Source of the DNA: Palsa-1400 sp036501625
GTDB lineage: Bacteria; Verrucomicrobiota; Verrucomicrobiia; Limisphaerales; Palsa-1400
Direction: 5' to 3'
DNA length: 64,000 nt
Assembly (NCBI GenBank): GCA_036501625.1
Contig: DASXZY010000024.1
Span: 15,780 to 79,779 of the forward strand
The notes under the pieces were generated by a model. It saw nothing but the letters and a program-made list of their open reading frames with translations, made no database searches and had not been told where the DNA came from. The position numbers and the translations under genes are program-made. Position 1 is the stretch's first letter. Each line of letters begins with the position of its first letter. Positions 1 through 6,365 of this stretch are shown one piece after another.

Positions 1-180
1 AATGAGGTCGGTCAAACCGTCTCCGTTGAGGTCGGCCGCGTGCAACAGGCTGATCTGGGGATCGATGGGAAAAATCTCCGGCCCGGCAAACCCGAATGAC
101 GCCTCTTTGTCCCCGGCCCGGACGGACGCGGCGAGCAGGCCGCACAGCATCGTTGACGCGATGAAACGAAACTTCAACAT
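1..180 (-). CDS. Secreted FG-GAP/VCBS-repeat protein, N-terminal part
   Basis: The complement of the first 180 bases reads from an ATG at 180 off the left edge without a stop. The 60 visible residues begin with a signal peptide (MLKFRFIASTMLCGLLAAS, then an A-R-A cleavage-type site near residue 22) and end with AADLNGDGLTDLI, the calcium-binding D-x-N-x-D-G loop of FG-GAP/VCBS propeller repeats. Such proteins are exported and often surface-bound, with roles in adhesion or binding. The rest lies outside the window, so full architecture and partner domains cannot be judged. Confidence 0.75.
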   Translation of the reverse strand, partial: MLKFRFIASTMLCGLLAASVRAGDKEASFGFAGPEIFPIDPQISLLHAADLNGDGLTDLI

Positions 181-238
181 ATCGAGAACCTGCCATCGGC
201 GCACGCCCCGCGCCAGCTTTATCAGCTTGCGGCGGCCG

Positions 239-454
239 CTATTTCCTGACGGCGCCGCCCTCGGCGTTGACACCGGCCCACCGGCAAATCTCCTTGTGCG
301 TTTGCGGCCCGTAATGGCGGGGGATGCAGTTGGCGTACAAAGTCCCCTCCCGGATAGCCTTGATGACTGCTTTCTTAGTCATGGGAATATTCAGCCTGGC
401 CAGGCAGTCGGCCGTCCTTCGAGTCAATCCATTCGACAGAAAGATCGATTTCAT
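239..454 (-). CDS. Small protein resembling the RNA polymerase alpha C-terminal domain
   Basis: This 71-residue protein has an ATG start at 454. The pattern LSNGLTRRTADCLARLNIP, then a helix (KKAVIKAIREGTL), then YGPQTHKEICRWAGV resembles the helix-hairpin-helix fold of the RNA polymerase alpha-subunit C-terminal domain, where S-x-R-x-x-N/D-C-L is a hallmark. It has no signal peptide or membrane segment. Similar free-standing short proteins are, as far as I recall, present in Verrucomicrobiota, but a function is not established. It might bind DNA or a transcription factor; that is inference from fold resemblance alone. No clear ribosome binding site is seen upstream. Confidence 0.5.
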   Translation of the reverse strand: MKSIFLSNGLTRRTADCLARLNIPMTKKAVIKAIREGTLYANCIPRHYGPQTHKEICRWAGVNAEGGAVRK

Positions 455-611
455 GGGAACAAAATAGGCAAAGCTTCTCGAAAGAAAAGCAAGAACCCGT
501 TTATTCCAAAAAACGCTCTTCGCGTAAACTGCTAAGTGACAATCAAATCAAAGAGATCACATCCGCGGCAAGGTGAAGGAGAAAGTCGTTGCTGTCCAGC
601 TTTGTCATAAT

Positions 612-841
612 TCACTGGCGATTGCGCTCCGCCTGCGGCGCTTCTCCGGCCCAGTTGTCCCACGCCGCGCGCGAGATTTTTGCGATGACCGATTCGCGCG
701 CGACTTCATCCGCCACGGAATCGGAAACGAACACCGCGATAGCCACATTGAGCGTCCCTGTCGAATTTTCCCACGGATTTCTGAGCGCGATATATTCCTC
801 GTTCTTGGACAACGGTTTGTTTCGTTGGGTTTTTCATTCAT
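612..841 (-). pseudogene. Possible small protein split by a one-base shift
   Basis: One minus-strand frame reads KNEEYIALRNPWENSTGTLN and on through VAIAVFVSDSVADEVARESV to RNRQ. It has protein-like composition but only a TTG at 812 and a stop (TGA) eight codons earlier. A second frame starts with ATG at 841 and gives MNEKPNET before turning into low-complexity Arg/Ser sequence. Joining the two near position 818 would give a sensible 75-residue protein, so a one-base indel is likely. No family was recognised and no motif supports a function. It could also be a short gene starting at TTG 812, or noise. Confidence 0.25.
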
Positions 842-847
842 TGTCAA

Positions 848-1190
848 CCCGATCTCTGTCCGTCAATTCGAGGCGCCCTCAGGTTCTAAATATTTTTGAT
901 TAAAGAACTTGCGCCGGGAATGATTTGGTTTCAAAATAAACCCGCAAGAAAAATGGTGAAGGCGATCACGAGCGATTACATTATATTTTCCAAATGCCTG
1001 GCGCGGCAGGAATTCCCGGTTTCCACCGGCGCCGGGGCCGCGAAGTTCGTCCGCCGCAATCATTTTTTCCGTTTTCCTGATTTTCCCAATTTGGCCGTGA
1101 GGGCCTCTCAATTGGGGGACGGCAAAGAGACCGACTGCGAGACTAGCCACCCTGTGCGCCAAACTAACCCCGCACTCTTTGCCGCACCCC
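848..1190. other. Gap with no convincing gene
   Basis: Open frames exist on both strands but their translations are rich in Arg, Pro and Ser and show no family resemblance. I see no tRNA, repeat array or clear promoter. The right end probably carries the control region of the hydrolase that follows. Confidence 0.5.
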
Positions 1191-1269
1191 ATGCTTTTCC
1201 CGCGAGTTCCAGGGCTGGCTCTCGCGCACGCCCGCGCGCCTCCAGAAACTCATCGTCCTGACGCGCCCC

Positions 1270-2220
1270 ATGAAGGCCGGGCTGATGAGGCTGCTTGATC
1301 GGACTGCCATGTGCATGGCCGCCGCGCGCGTGCCATTGCCGGATGGATCAAGCCCGCACCTGATTGAGGCGCGGCAGTTGCTCGAACGGCCGGATTTTAT
1401 GCCGGCGGAGGCTGGCGCGGCCCAGGTCAAATTCTCCGGCAATATTCGGTTTCAATTTGAATCGCCCTGCCCCAGCGCCTTCGCGGAAAACAATGTCGTG
1501 CATGGGCGGTTCTATCATTGCAGCGGCAACTGGCAGCGAAGGCCGTGTGTCGTGATGCTGCACGGATGGAATGATGTCATCGACCACAGCATTCGGTTTC
1601 CGTTGGCCGCCCGGCAGTTCAATCGCCACGGCATCAACGCGGCCACACTGGAATTGCCCTACCACTTTCAACGCCGCCCGCGGCAACTCGGCGCGTGGGG
1701 CAATTTTTTGTGCCCGGACCTATTGCGGATGGTCGAGGCGGCCCGGCAGGCGGTCGCGGAATCGCGGGCATTCGCGCAATGGCTGCGGCAGGAAGGCTGT
1801 CCGGCCGTCGGTCTTGTTGGCGTTTCGCTGGGCGGGTGGCTGGCGGGACTGGCCGTGAGTCACGATGCCCGCTTTGCTTGCGCTGTCCTGATGGAGCCGG
1901 CCGCGCGTTTGGATGCGCTGGTGGAAAGTGCCGTCTTTTGCCGCGGCATCCGCCTGGCGCTGGGCGGACAGCCGCTGCCCGCCATGAACTTGAATCTCAC
2001 GAGCGTCCGACCGGTCATTTCCAAGGAAAACATTCTGATCATCGAGTCGATTTACGATTTGTTCGTGCCGGCCGAAATTACCGAGGAATTATGGCGGGCC
2101 TGGGGCCAGCCCGAAATCTGGCGGTTGAGCCACAGCCACATCAGCATTCTCATGGCTCCGGGTTTGTACGCCCGCATTATCCGCTGGATGGCGCCGCGAC
2201 TGGCCGCCCCCGCGAAATAA
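1270..2220 (+). CDS. Alpha/beta hydrolase (ABHD18/DUF2048-like)
   Basis: This 316-residue hydrolase has the core signals of the alpha/beta fold: VMLHGWND (oxyanion region, about residue 97) and the nucleophile elbow GVSLGG with Ser186, then a late histidine in LSHSHISIL. The pattern fits the DUF2048/ABHD18 group, whose substrate is not known. The reading frame is clearly coding before the ATG at 1270: codons from 1201 give REFQGWLSRTPARLQKLIVL, but no start exists there and a stop lies at 1165. An ATG at 1191 would supply MLF if one base in the TTTTCCC run were removed. The 3' end overlaps the convergent DNA glycosylase by 44 bases. Confidence 0.8.
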   Translation: MKAGLMRLLDRTAMCMAAARVPLPDGSSPHLIEARQLLERPDFMPAEAGAAQVKFSGNIRFQFESPCPSAFAENNVVHGRFYHCSGNWQRRPCVVMLHGWNDVIDHSIRFPLAARQFNRHGINAATLELPYHFQRRPRQLGAWGNFLCPDLLRMVEAARQAVAESRAFAQWLRQEGCPAVGLVGVSLGGWLAGLAVSHDARFACAVLMEPAARLDALVESAVFCRGIRLALGGQPLPAMNLNLTSVRPVISKENILIIESIYDLFVPAEITEELWRAWGQPEIWRLSHSHISILMAPGLYARIIRWMAPRLAAPAK

Positions 2221-2800
2221 ACGCGCTGCCGCCAAGGTAAAATCGCAACGGCAAACCCGCCGCTTTCGTGATGCCGATCCGGGTCGAGACGGCCATCGGC
2301 CCGCGCTGGCGCCGGAACCGCGCGGCGCTGGGATTGCGGGCGATGAAAAGCGGCGAGGAAGCATCGCATAAATCGGCGCCGTCAAGCGTGCGGTCAATGG
2401 CCAGGGCCGAACAAAGTTTGCCCGGCCCGTTCGTCAATGCAATTGGCGACGGGGCCTGCCGGTTTTGGCACATCGCATCCAGGCCCACTTCGGCTTCCAC
2501 AGCGCGGATCAATACGGCCTCAGCACGGCCGGCGGGCAGGCAAACGGCGTTGACGCAAAAGTGAAATCCGTAGATGAAATAAACATACGCATGGCCGGGC
2601 GGGCCAAACATGACGCGATTGCGCGCCGTCTCTCCGCCGAAGCTGTGCGCGGCCGCGTCGCCCGCGATGTAGGCCTCCACTTCAACAATAGGGCCGCCGC
2701 ACGGGCCGGAAGGCAAATTGCGAATGAGCCAATGACCGAGCAGGCGCGGCGCGACCACCGCGGCCGATGGCCGGAAAAAGGAGCGCGGCAATGGAGTCAT
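2177..2800 (-). CDS. 3-methyladenine DNA glycosylase (AAG/MPG family)
   Basis: This base-excision repair enzyme removes alkylated purines such as 3-methyladenine from DNA. The roughly 207-residue protein shows the family signature in order: LGHWLIRN, IVEVEAYIAGDAAAHSFGG, then GPPGHAYVYFIYGFHFCVN, AVLIRAVE, NGPGKLCSAL and TRIGITKA near the C terminus. The glutamate of the VEAY motif is the expected catalytic base. I prefer the ATG at 2800 (MTPLPRSFF); a TTG at 2821 would add seven residues but falls inside the gnd promoter. It is divergent from gnd and its 3' end overlaps the hydrolase convergently. Confidence 0.9.
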   Translation of the reverse strand: MTPLPRSFFRPSAAVVAPRLLGHWLIRNLPSGPCGGPIVEVEAYIAGDAAAHSFGGETARNRVMFGPPGHAYVYFIYGFHFCVNAVCLPAGRAEAVLIRAVEAEVGLDAMCQNRQAPSPIALTNGPGKLCSALAIDRTLDGADLCDASSPLFIARNPSAARFRRQRGPMAVSTRIGITKAAGLPLRFYLGGSAFISRGRPVAAPSSG

Positions 2801-2814
2801 GCCAAATTCATCTG

Positions 2815-2842
2815 TTGCCAAAGACGACTCGTCTTGTATAGT
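2815..2842 (+). promoter_or_regulatory. Sigma-70-type promoter of gnd
   Basis: TTGCCA at 2815-2820 and TATAGT at 2837-2842 are separated by 16 bases, each matching the housekeeping consensus at five of six positions. Transcription would begin near 2849, about 20 bases before the gnd ATG. Confidence 0.65.
2821..2835. promoter_or_regulatory. Perfect palindrome in the promoter spacer (candidate operator)
   Basis: AAGACGA-C-TCGTCTT is a 7+1+7 base perfect inverted repeat lying exactly between the -35 and -10 boxes of the gnd promoter. That position is typical for a repressor or a MerR-type spacer-bound activator. The binding protein is unknown. It also abuts the glycosylase gene start, so it might control both. 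It could instead be one copy of a dispersed palindromic repeat. Confidence 0.45.
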
Positions 2843-2868
2843 GAATCCCGACTGGAACGCAAGAATCT

Positions 2869-4323
2869 ATGGAACCTCAAGCTGATATCGGACTGATTGG
2901 GCTGGCTGTGATGGGCCAAAATCTTATTCTCAACATGAACGACCGCGGTTTTACCGTGGCGGTGTTCAATCGCACCGTGGCCAAGGTGGATGAGTTCCTC
3001 GGCCGGGAAGCCAAAGGCACGAAGGTCATTGGCGCGCATTCCATGACGGAATTGGCCGCGATGCTTAAACGGCCGCGCCGGGTCATGTTCATGGTCAAGG
3101 CCGGCCAGGCCGTCGATGCGTTGATTGAGGAAATCCTGCCATATTTGGAGAAGGGCGATATTATCATTGACGGCGGCAATTCAAATTTCGAGGACACCAA
3201 CCGCCGTGTCAAATACTTGGAGGGCAAGGGGCTGCTGTTCGTCGGTTCCGGCGTTTCGGGCGGCGAGGAAGGCGCGCGCCACGGGCCATCGCTCATGCCG
3301 GGCGGTTCCAAGGAGGCTTGGCCGCATATCAAAGATATTTTCCAGGCCATCGCGGCCAAAGTGGACGACGGCACGCCCTGCTGCGATTGGGTGGGCGAAG
3401 GCGGGGCCGGCCATTACGTCAAGATGGTGCATAACGGCATCGAGTACGGCGACATGGAATTGATCTGCGAAGCCTACCAATTGATGAAGGATGGCCTGGG
3501 CATGACGCCGGCGGAAATGCAGCAGGAATTCGTAAATTGGAATAAGACGGAGCTGGATTCCTACCTCATTGAAATCACTTCGCACGTGCTGGCTTACAAG
3601 GACACCGACGGCCAGGCGCTGGTGGATAAAATTCTTGACGCCGCCGGCCAAAAGGGCACCGGCAAGTGGACCGTCATCAATTCAACGGAGCTGGCCATGC
3701 CAGTGACGCTCATCGCGGAGGCGGTTTATTGCCGCTGCGTCTCGGCATTGAAGGAGGAGCGCGTGGCTGCCGCGAAAAAATTGAAAGGGCCGCGGCCCAA
3801 AATTTCCGGCGACCGCGCGGCAATCGTCGAGGGTATTCGCCAGGCGCTTTACGCTTCCAAGATCATTTCCTACGCGCAAGGCTATATGCTGATGCGGGCA
3901 GCGGCGGCCCAATATGGATGGAACCTGAATTACGGCGGCGTCGCCCTGATGTGGCGCGGCGGGTGCATTATCCGCAGCCGTTTCCTGGGCAAAATCAAGG
4001 AGGCCTACGATAAAAGCCCGAAGCTGACCAATTTGTTGCTGGATAATTTCTTCCGCGGCGAAATCAAGAAATGCCAGCGCGGCTGGCGTTCGACGGTCGC
4101 GACCGCCGCGCGCAAGGGCATTCCGGCGCCGGCGTTTTCCACGGCCTTGAACTTTTATGACAGCTACCGTTGCGCGCGTTTGCCGGCTAATTTGCTGCAG
4201 GCGCAGCGGGATTATTTCGGGGCCCACACTTACGAACGCATCGACCAGCCGCGCGGCACGTTTTTCCACACGAATTGGACCGGGCATGGAGGAGTTACGG
4301 CTTCCACCAGTTATACGGTGTAA
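2869..4323 (+). CDS. gnd: 6-phosphogluconate dehydrogenase, decarboxylating
   Basis: The enzyme oxidises and decarboxylates 6-phosphogluconate to ribulose 5-phosphate with NADP+, in the cytosolic oxidative pentose phosphate pathway. The 484-residue length is normal. The N terminus carries the Rossmann motif GLAVMGQNLILNM. The substrate signature GSGVSGGEEGARHGPSLMPG follows, then HYVKMVHNGIEYGDMELICE with the catalytic Lys and the Asn/Glu substrate contacts. The C-terminal domain ends with GTFFHTNWTGHGG, where the His/Arg tail contacts the partner subunit. It stands alone behind its own promoter, with the DNA glycosylase divergent. Confidence 0.97.
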   Translation: MEPQADIGLIGLAVMGQNLILNMNDRGFTVAVFNRTVAKVDEFLGREAKGTKVIGAHSMTELAAMLKRPRRVMFMVKAGQAVDALIEEILPYLEKGDIIIDGGNSNFEDTNRRVKYLEGKGLLFVGSGVSGGEEGARHGPSLMPGGSKEAWPHIKDIFQAIAAKVDDGTPCCDWVGEGGAGHYVKMVHNGIEYGDMELICEAYQLMKDGLGMTPAEMQQEFVNWNKTELDSYLIEITSHVLAYKDTDGQALVDKILDAAGQKGTGKWTVINSTELAMPVTLIAEAVYCRCVSALKEERVAAAKKLKGPRPKISGDRAAIVEGIRQALYASKIISYAQGYMLMRAAAAQYGWNLNYGGVALMWRGGCIIRSRFLGKIKEAYDKSPKLTNLLLDNFFRGEIKKCQRGWRSTVATAARKGIPAPAFSTALNFYDSYRCARLPANLLQAQRDYFGAHTYERIDQPRGTFFHTNWTGHGGVTASTSYTV

Positions 4324-4408
4324 CGAGCAGGGCGTGGACAAACGGGCAGTTTTTTGCGGATGGCTGGTCTTGTTGGCAAGTTCAGGCCAGCCGCGCGGGA
4401 CTGGAGTT

Positions 4409-4531
4409 TCAAAACGGGGGTTGCACCGCGCCCCAAAACCACACGGCAACGCCCAAGATGAACCAGAAGCCAATCCAGCGAAACGCCGTGCGCCACCTTC
4501 GCTTTTTCGCCTGCTCTAATTGGCTAATCAT
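4409..4531 (-). CDS. 40-residue single-span membrane peptide
   Basis: An ATG at 4531 opens a 40-codon frame that begins MISQLEQAKKRRWRTAFRWI. A basic stretch (KKRRWR) is followed by one hydrophobic span (FRWIGFWFILGVAVWFWGA) and a short PPF end, the usual layout of a small inner-membrane protein with its N terminus inside. It starts 18 bases after the stop of the secreted protein upstream, so it is probably cotranscribed. No ribosome site is obvious and no family was recognised. Support is the coherent topology and position only. Confidence 0.45.
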   Translation of the reverse strand: MISQLEQAKKRRWRTAFRWIGFWFILGVAVWFWGAVQPPF

Positions 4532-4549
4532 GCCAGCCAGCTAAAAGCG

Positions 4550-5446
4550 CTATTCGCTCTTGGCCGTTGCCGTCGTGCTGGCCGATTCGGCTGGCGGCGG
4601 GATGTCGCTCGCCAACAGGACACGGTGGCCGCCTCCAACGTAAATTTGCCCGTCGTCACCCGAGCGCAAGGTTGGGCGCGACTCGGCGTACTCGTGGGAT
4701 TGGCGCGCGAGCATGTTGCCATTCACGTCAAGAACCAGGTAGGTGAAGATGCGGGCGTCAGTTTGAACCAGGACATGCAGCCGGTTGGAGCCGTCGATCT
4801 GCGCTTGAGGGCGGCCGAAATCCACGATGCGCGCGAGCGGGAAAACGCGCAGAGTCTGCCCGCCGTCGTCTGTCAATCGAAAATACAGCTTGACCTCGTC
4901 CAGATAAGAAACCTTCAACAATGTGTAATGCCGCACGTCCGGGGCCTGGTTGGTCACGCCGGACGGCAGCCGCACGCCCACGGCGACATTGGCAAAATCT
5001 GGCAGCGGCACGCCGGTGGAAATCATAAACGTGACCGGTTTGCAGGGAATGGCCTGCTTCCATTGAGGCACGGTGATGCTGGCGCCCATGCTGTAAAGGC
5101 CCTGGTGGCGGAAGCCAAAATAAGGCGTGGGGTTGAATTCCAAGGTGATGGATTGGCCGGAAAGGAGCGTAAACGGATGTTTGACAGGCATCTCTCCCAA
5201 CCGGGGCACGATGGTCTCATGCTCGCCCGCGATGGCGAAAGTGATCCATTGATCGCTGTCTCCCAGGGAAAGCCGCTGGCCGGAGCGATTGACGATCCGC
5301 AATTTCACGTGCAAATCCTCATCGGGCAGAAATTGGTCCTGGTCGAGCCGCAACTCCGCGGTAATCCCGGCGTGTTGCGCGCGCGCGACATGGACGGCAG
5401 CGCCCAAAAGAACCAGCAGAATGGCAATTTTCCTCATGCCCCGCAT
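4550..5446 (-). CDS. Secreted protein of unknown function
   Basis: The frame is open far upstream, but the natural start is ATG 5446 (MRGMRKIAILLVLLG) or the adjacent ATG 5437, giving about 298 or 295 residues. A signal peptide runs to AARAQ-like VARAQ near residue 23. The mature part begins with a beta-rich section (ITAELRLDQDQFLPDEDLHV and on to VNRSG) like bacterial Ig-like or DUF4139-type extracellular modules, followed by mixed beta sequence and a Ser/Thr/Ala tail (ESASTTATAKSE). No catalytic motif is visible. It is followed at 18 bases by the small membrane peptide. Confidence 0.7.
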   Translation of the reverse strand: MRGMRKIAILLVLLGAAVHVARAQHAGITAELRLDQDQFLPDEDLHVKLRIVNRSGQRLSLGDSDQWITFAIAGEHETIVPRLGEMPVKHPFTLLSGQSITLEFNPTPYFGFRHQGLYSMGASITVPQWKQAIPCKPVTFMISTGVPLPDFANVAVGVRLPSGVTNQAPDVRHYTLLKVSYLDEVKLYFRLTDDGGQTLRVFPLARIVDFGRPQAQIDGSNRLHVLVQTDARIFTYLVLDVNGNMLARQSHEYAESRPTLRSGDDGQIYVGGGHRVLLASDIPPPAESASTTATAKSE

Positions 5447-5501
5447 TGTAAGCCGCACCCGGCCGTTTTCAAGCGCGAAACGCTCAAAACGAGGCCATTG
5501 A

Positions 5502-5817
5502 CCCGTGGGGCTGCACGCTTCGCGTGTTGACGAAAACGTCGGCTCTGGAATTGTCATTCGCGAAATCTCCGAGTTAATCGAGCGCGCCGAGTTCATCATA
5601 TGCGACCTCACGCTTGAACGCCCCAATGTTTATTACGAACTCGGCGACGCTCATGGTGCAGGCAATGAGGGGGGACATTTTACTCATTGCCAAAGAAGGC
5701 GCTGCATTGCATTTCGACATCGCACCGCTTCGCGTTCAACCTTGCCAATCGACCGAGAATTTGCGCTCCATAGTTTCTTCGAGCCTCAAAGAGATGATGA
5801 GATTGACCAGACGATGA
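5502..5817 (+). pseudogene. Remnant of a TIR-like / nucleoside deoxyribosyltransferase-like protein
   Basis: From 5505 the frame reads VDENVGSGIVIREISELIER and then AEFIICDLTLERPNVYYELG, a clear match to the D-L-T-x-x-x-P-N-V-Y-Y-E-L-G core of the nucleoside 2-deoxyribosyltransferase/TIR-like superfamily. In that group the glutamate is catalytic for N-glycosidic cleavage. At the six-G run 5669-5674 the frame shifts. The continuation DILLIAKEGAALHFDIAPLR sits in another frame and ends at 5817. A stop at 5499 precedes the first codon, so the N-terminal part is missing too. I infer a dead gene fragment; intact relatives include defence effectors and sugar-nucleoside enzymes. Confidence 0.7.
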
Positions 5818-5879
5818 ACGGGACGTTTTATCGTGATCAATTAATTGGGATCAGGAACGCGCTGGCGTGCATCTCTGAC

Positions 5880-6365
5880 TCAATGCGGTTCGGCGTTGAG
5901 GGCGGTGCGGACGGCTTCGTTTAGACTGGCGGAGAAGCGGCGGACGGTTCTTTGGATGGTTCCGACGGAGGTGTAGGTGAAACGGCCGGCGGGGTAGCCT
6001 TCCAAAACCACGTAATCGAAGGGCTTGGGCTTGGTTTTTGGCTTTTTGGGGAGGTCTGTCAAATAGACGAGGCCGACGCAGACGCAATCTGGCTCGTTTT
6101 TTTCGACCAGATTGGGCGCGCGCTCGGCGGCGACCGTTCCGGGCAGCAGCCAGGATGCGTCGAGCGGATGCCGCATTAAGTTGGTGTAGCCGCTGTCCAC
6201 GACAAGACCCTCCGGCAGCACTTTGAGAATCTTGCCGCAGATGATGCGGCGGCCCTGGATGCAATTGGTGCGCACCGTTTCCACGTGGCGGGCAAAATCA
6301 TCCTGCGCCTGGACGGAAATCGCGGCCAGCAAGGCGCACAAGAGCGCGGTTCGAAGGGCGCTCAT
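5880..6365 (-). CDS. Small secreted protein, function unknown
   Basis: This 161-residue protein begins MSALRTALLCALLAAISVQA, a signal peptide with cleavage before QDD. The mature part has four cysteines in pairs (RTNCIQGRRIICGKIL and PDCVCVGLV) that may form disulfides. A basic proline-rich stretch (PKKPKTKPKPF) and a beta-like C terminus follow. The family was not recognised. Its ATG overlaps the stop of the giant LamG/cytochrome gene (ATGA at 6362-6365), so the two are translationally coupled, and it is the last gene of the operon. It may help mature or anchor the upstream protein; that is inference. Confidence 0.75.
   Translation of the reverse strand: MSALRTALLCALLAAISVQAQDDFARHVETVRTNCIQGRRIICGKILKVLPEGLVVDSGYTNLMRHPLDASWLLPGTVAAERAPNLVEKNEPDCVCVGLVYLTDLPKKPKTKPKPFDYVVLEGYPAGRFTYTSVGTIQRTVRRFSASLNEAVRTALNAEPH

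Noticed and set aside
863..1192. Open frames on both strands in the gap before the hydrolase
   Set aside because: Neither translation resembles a protein family and no start signals support them.
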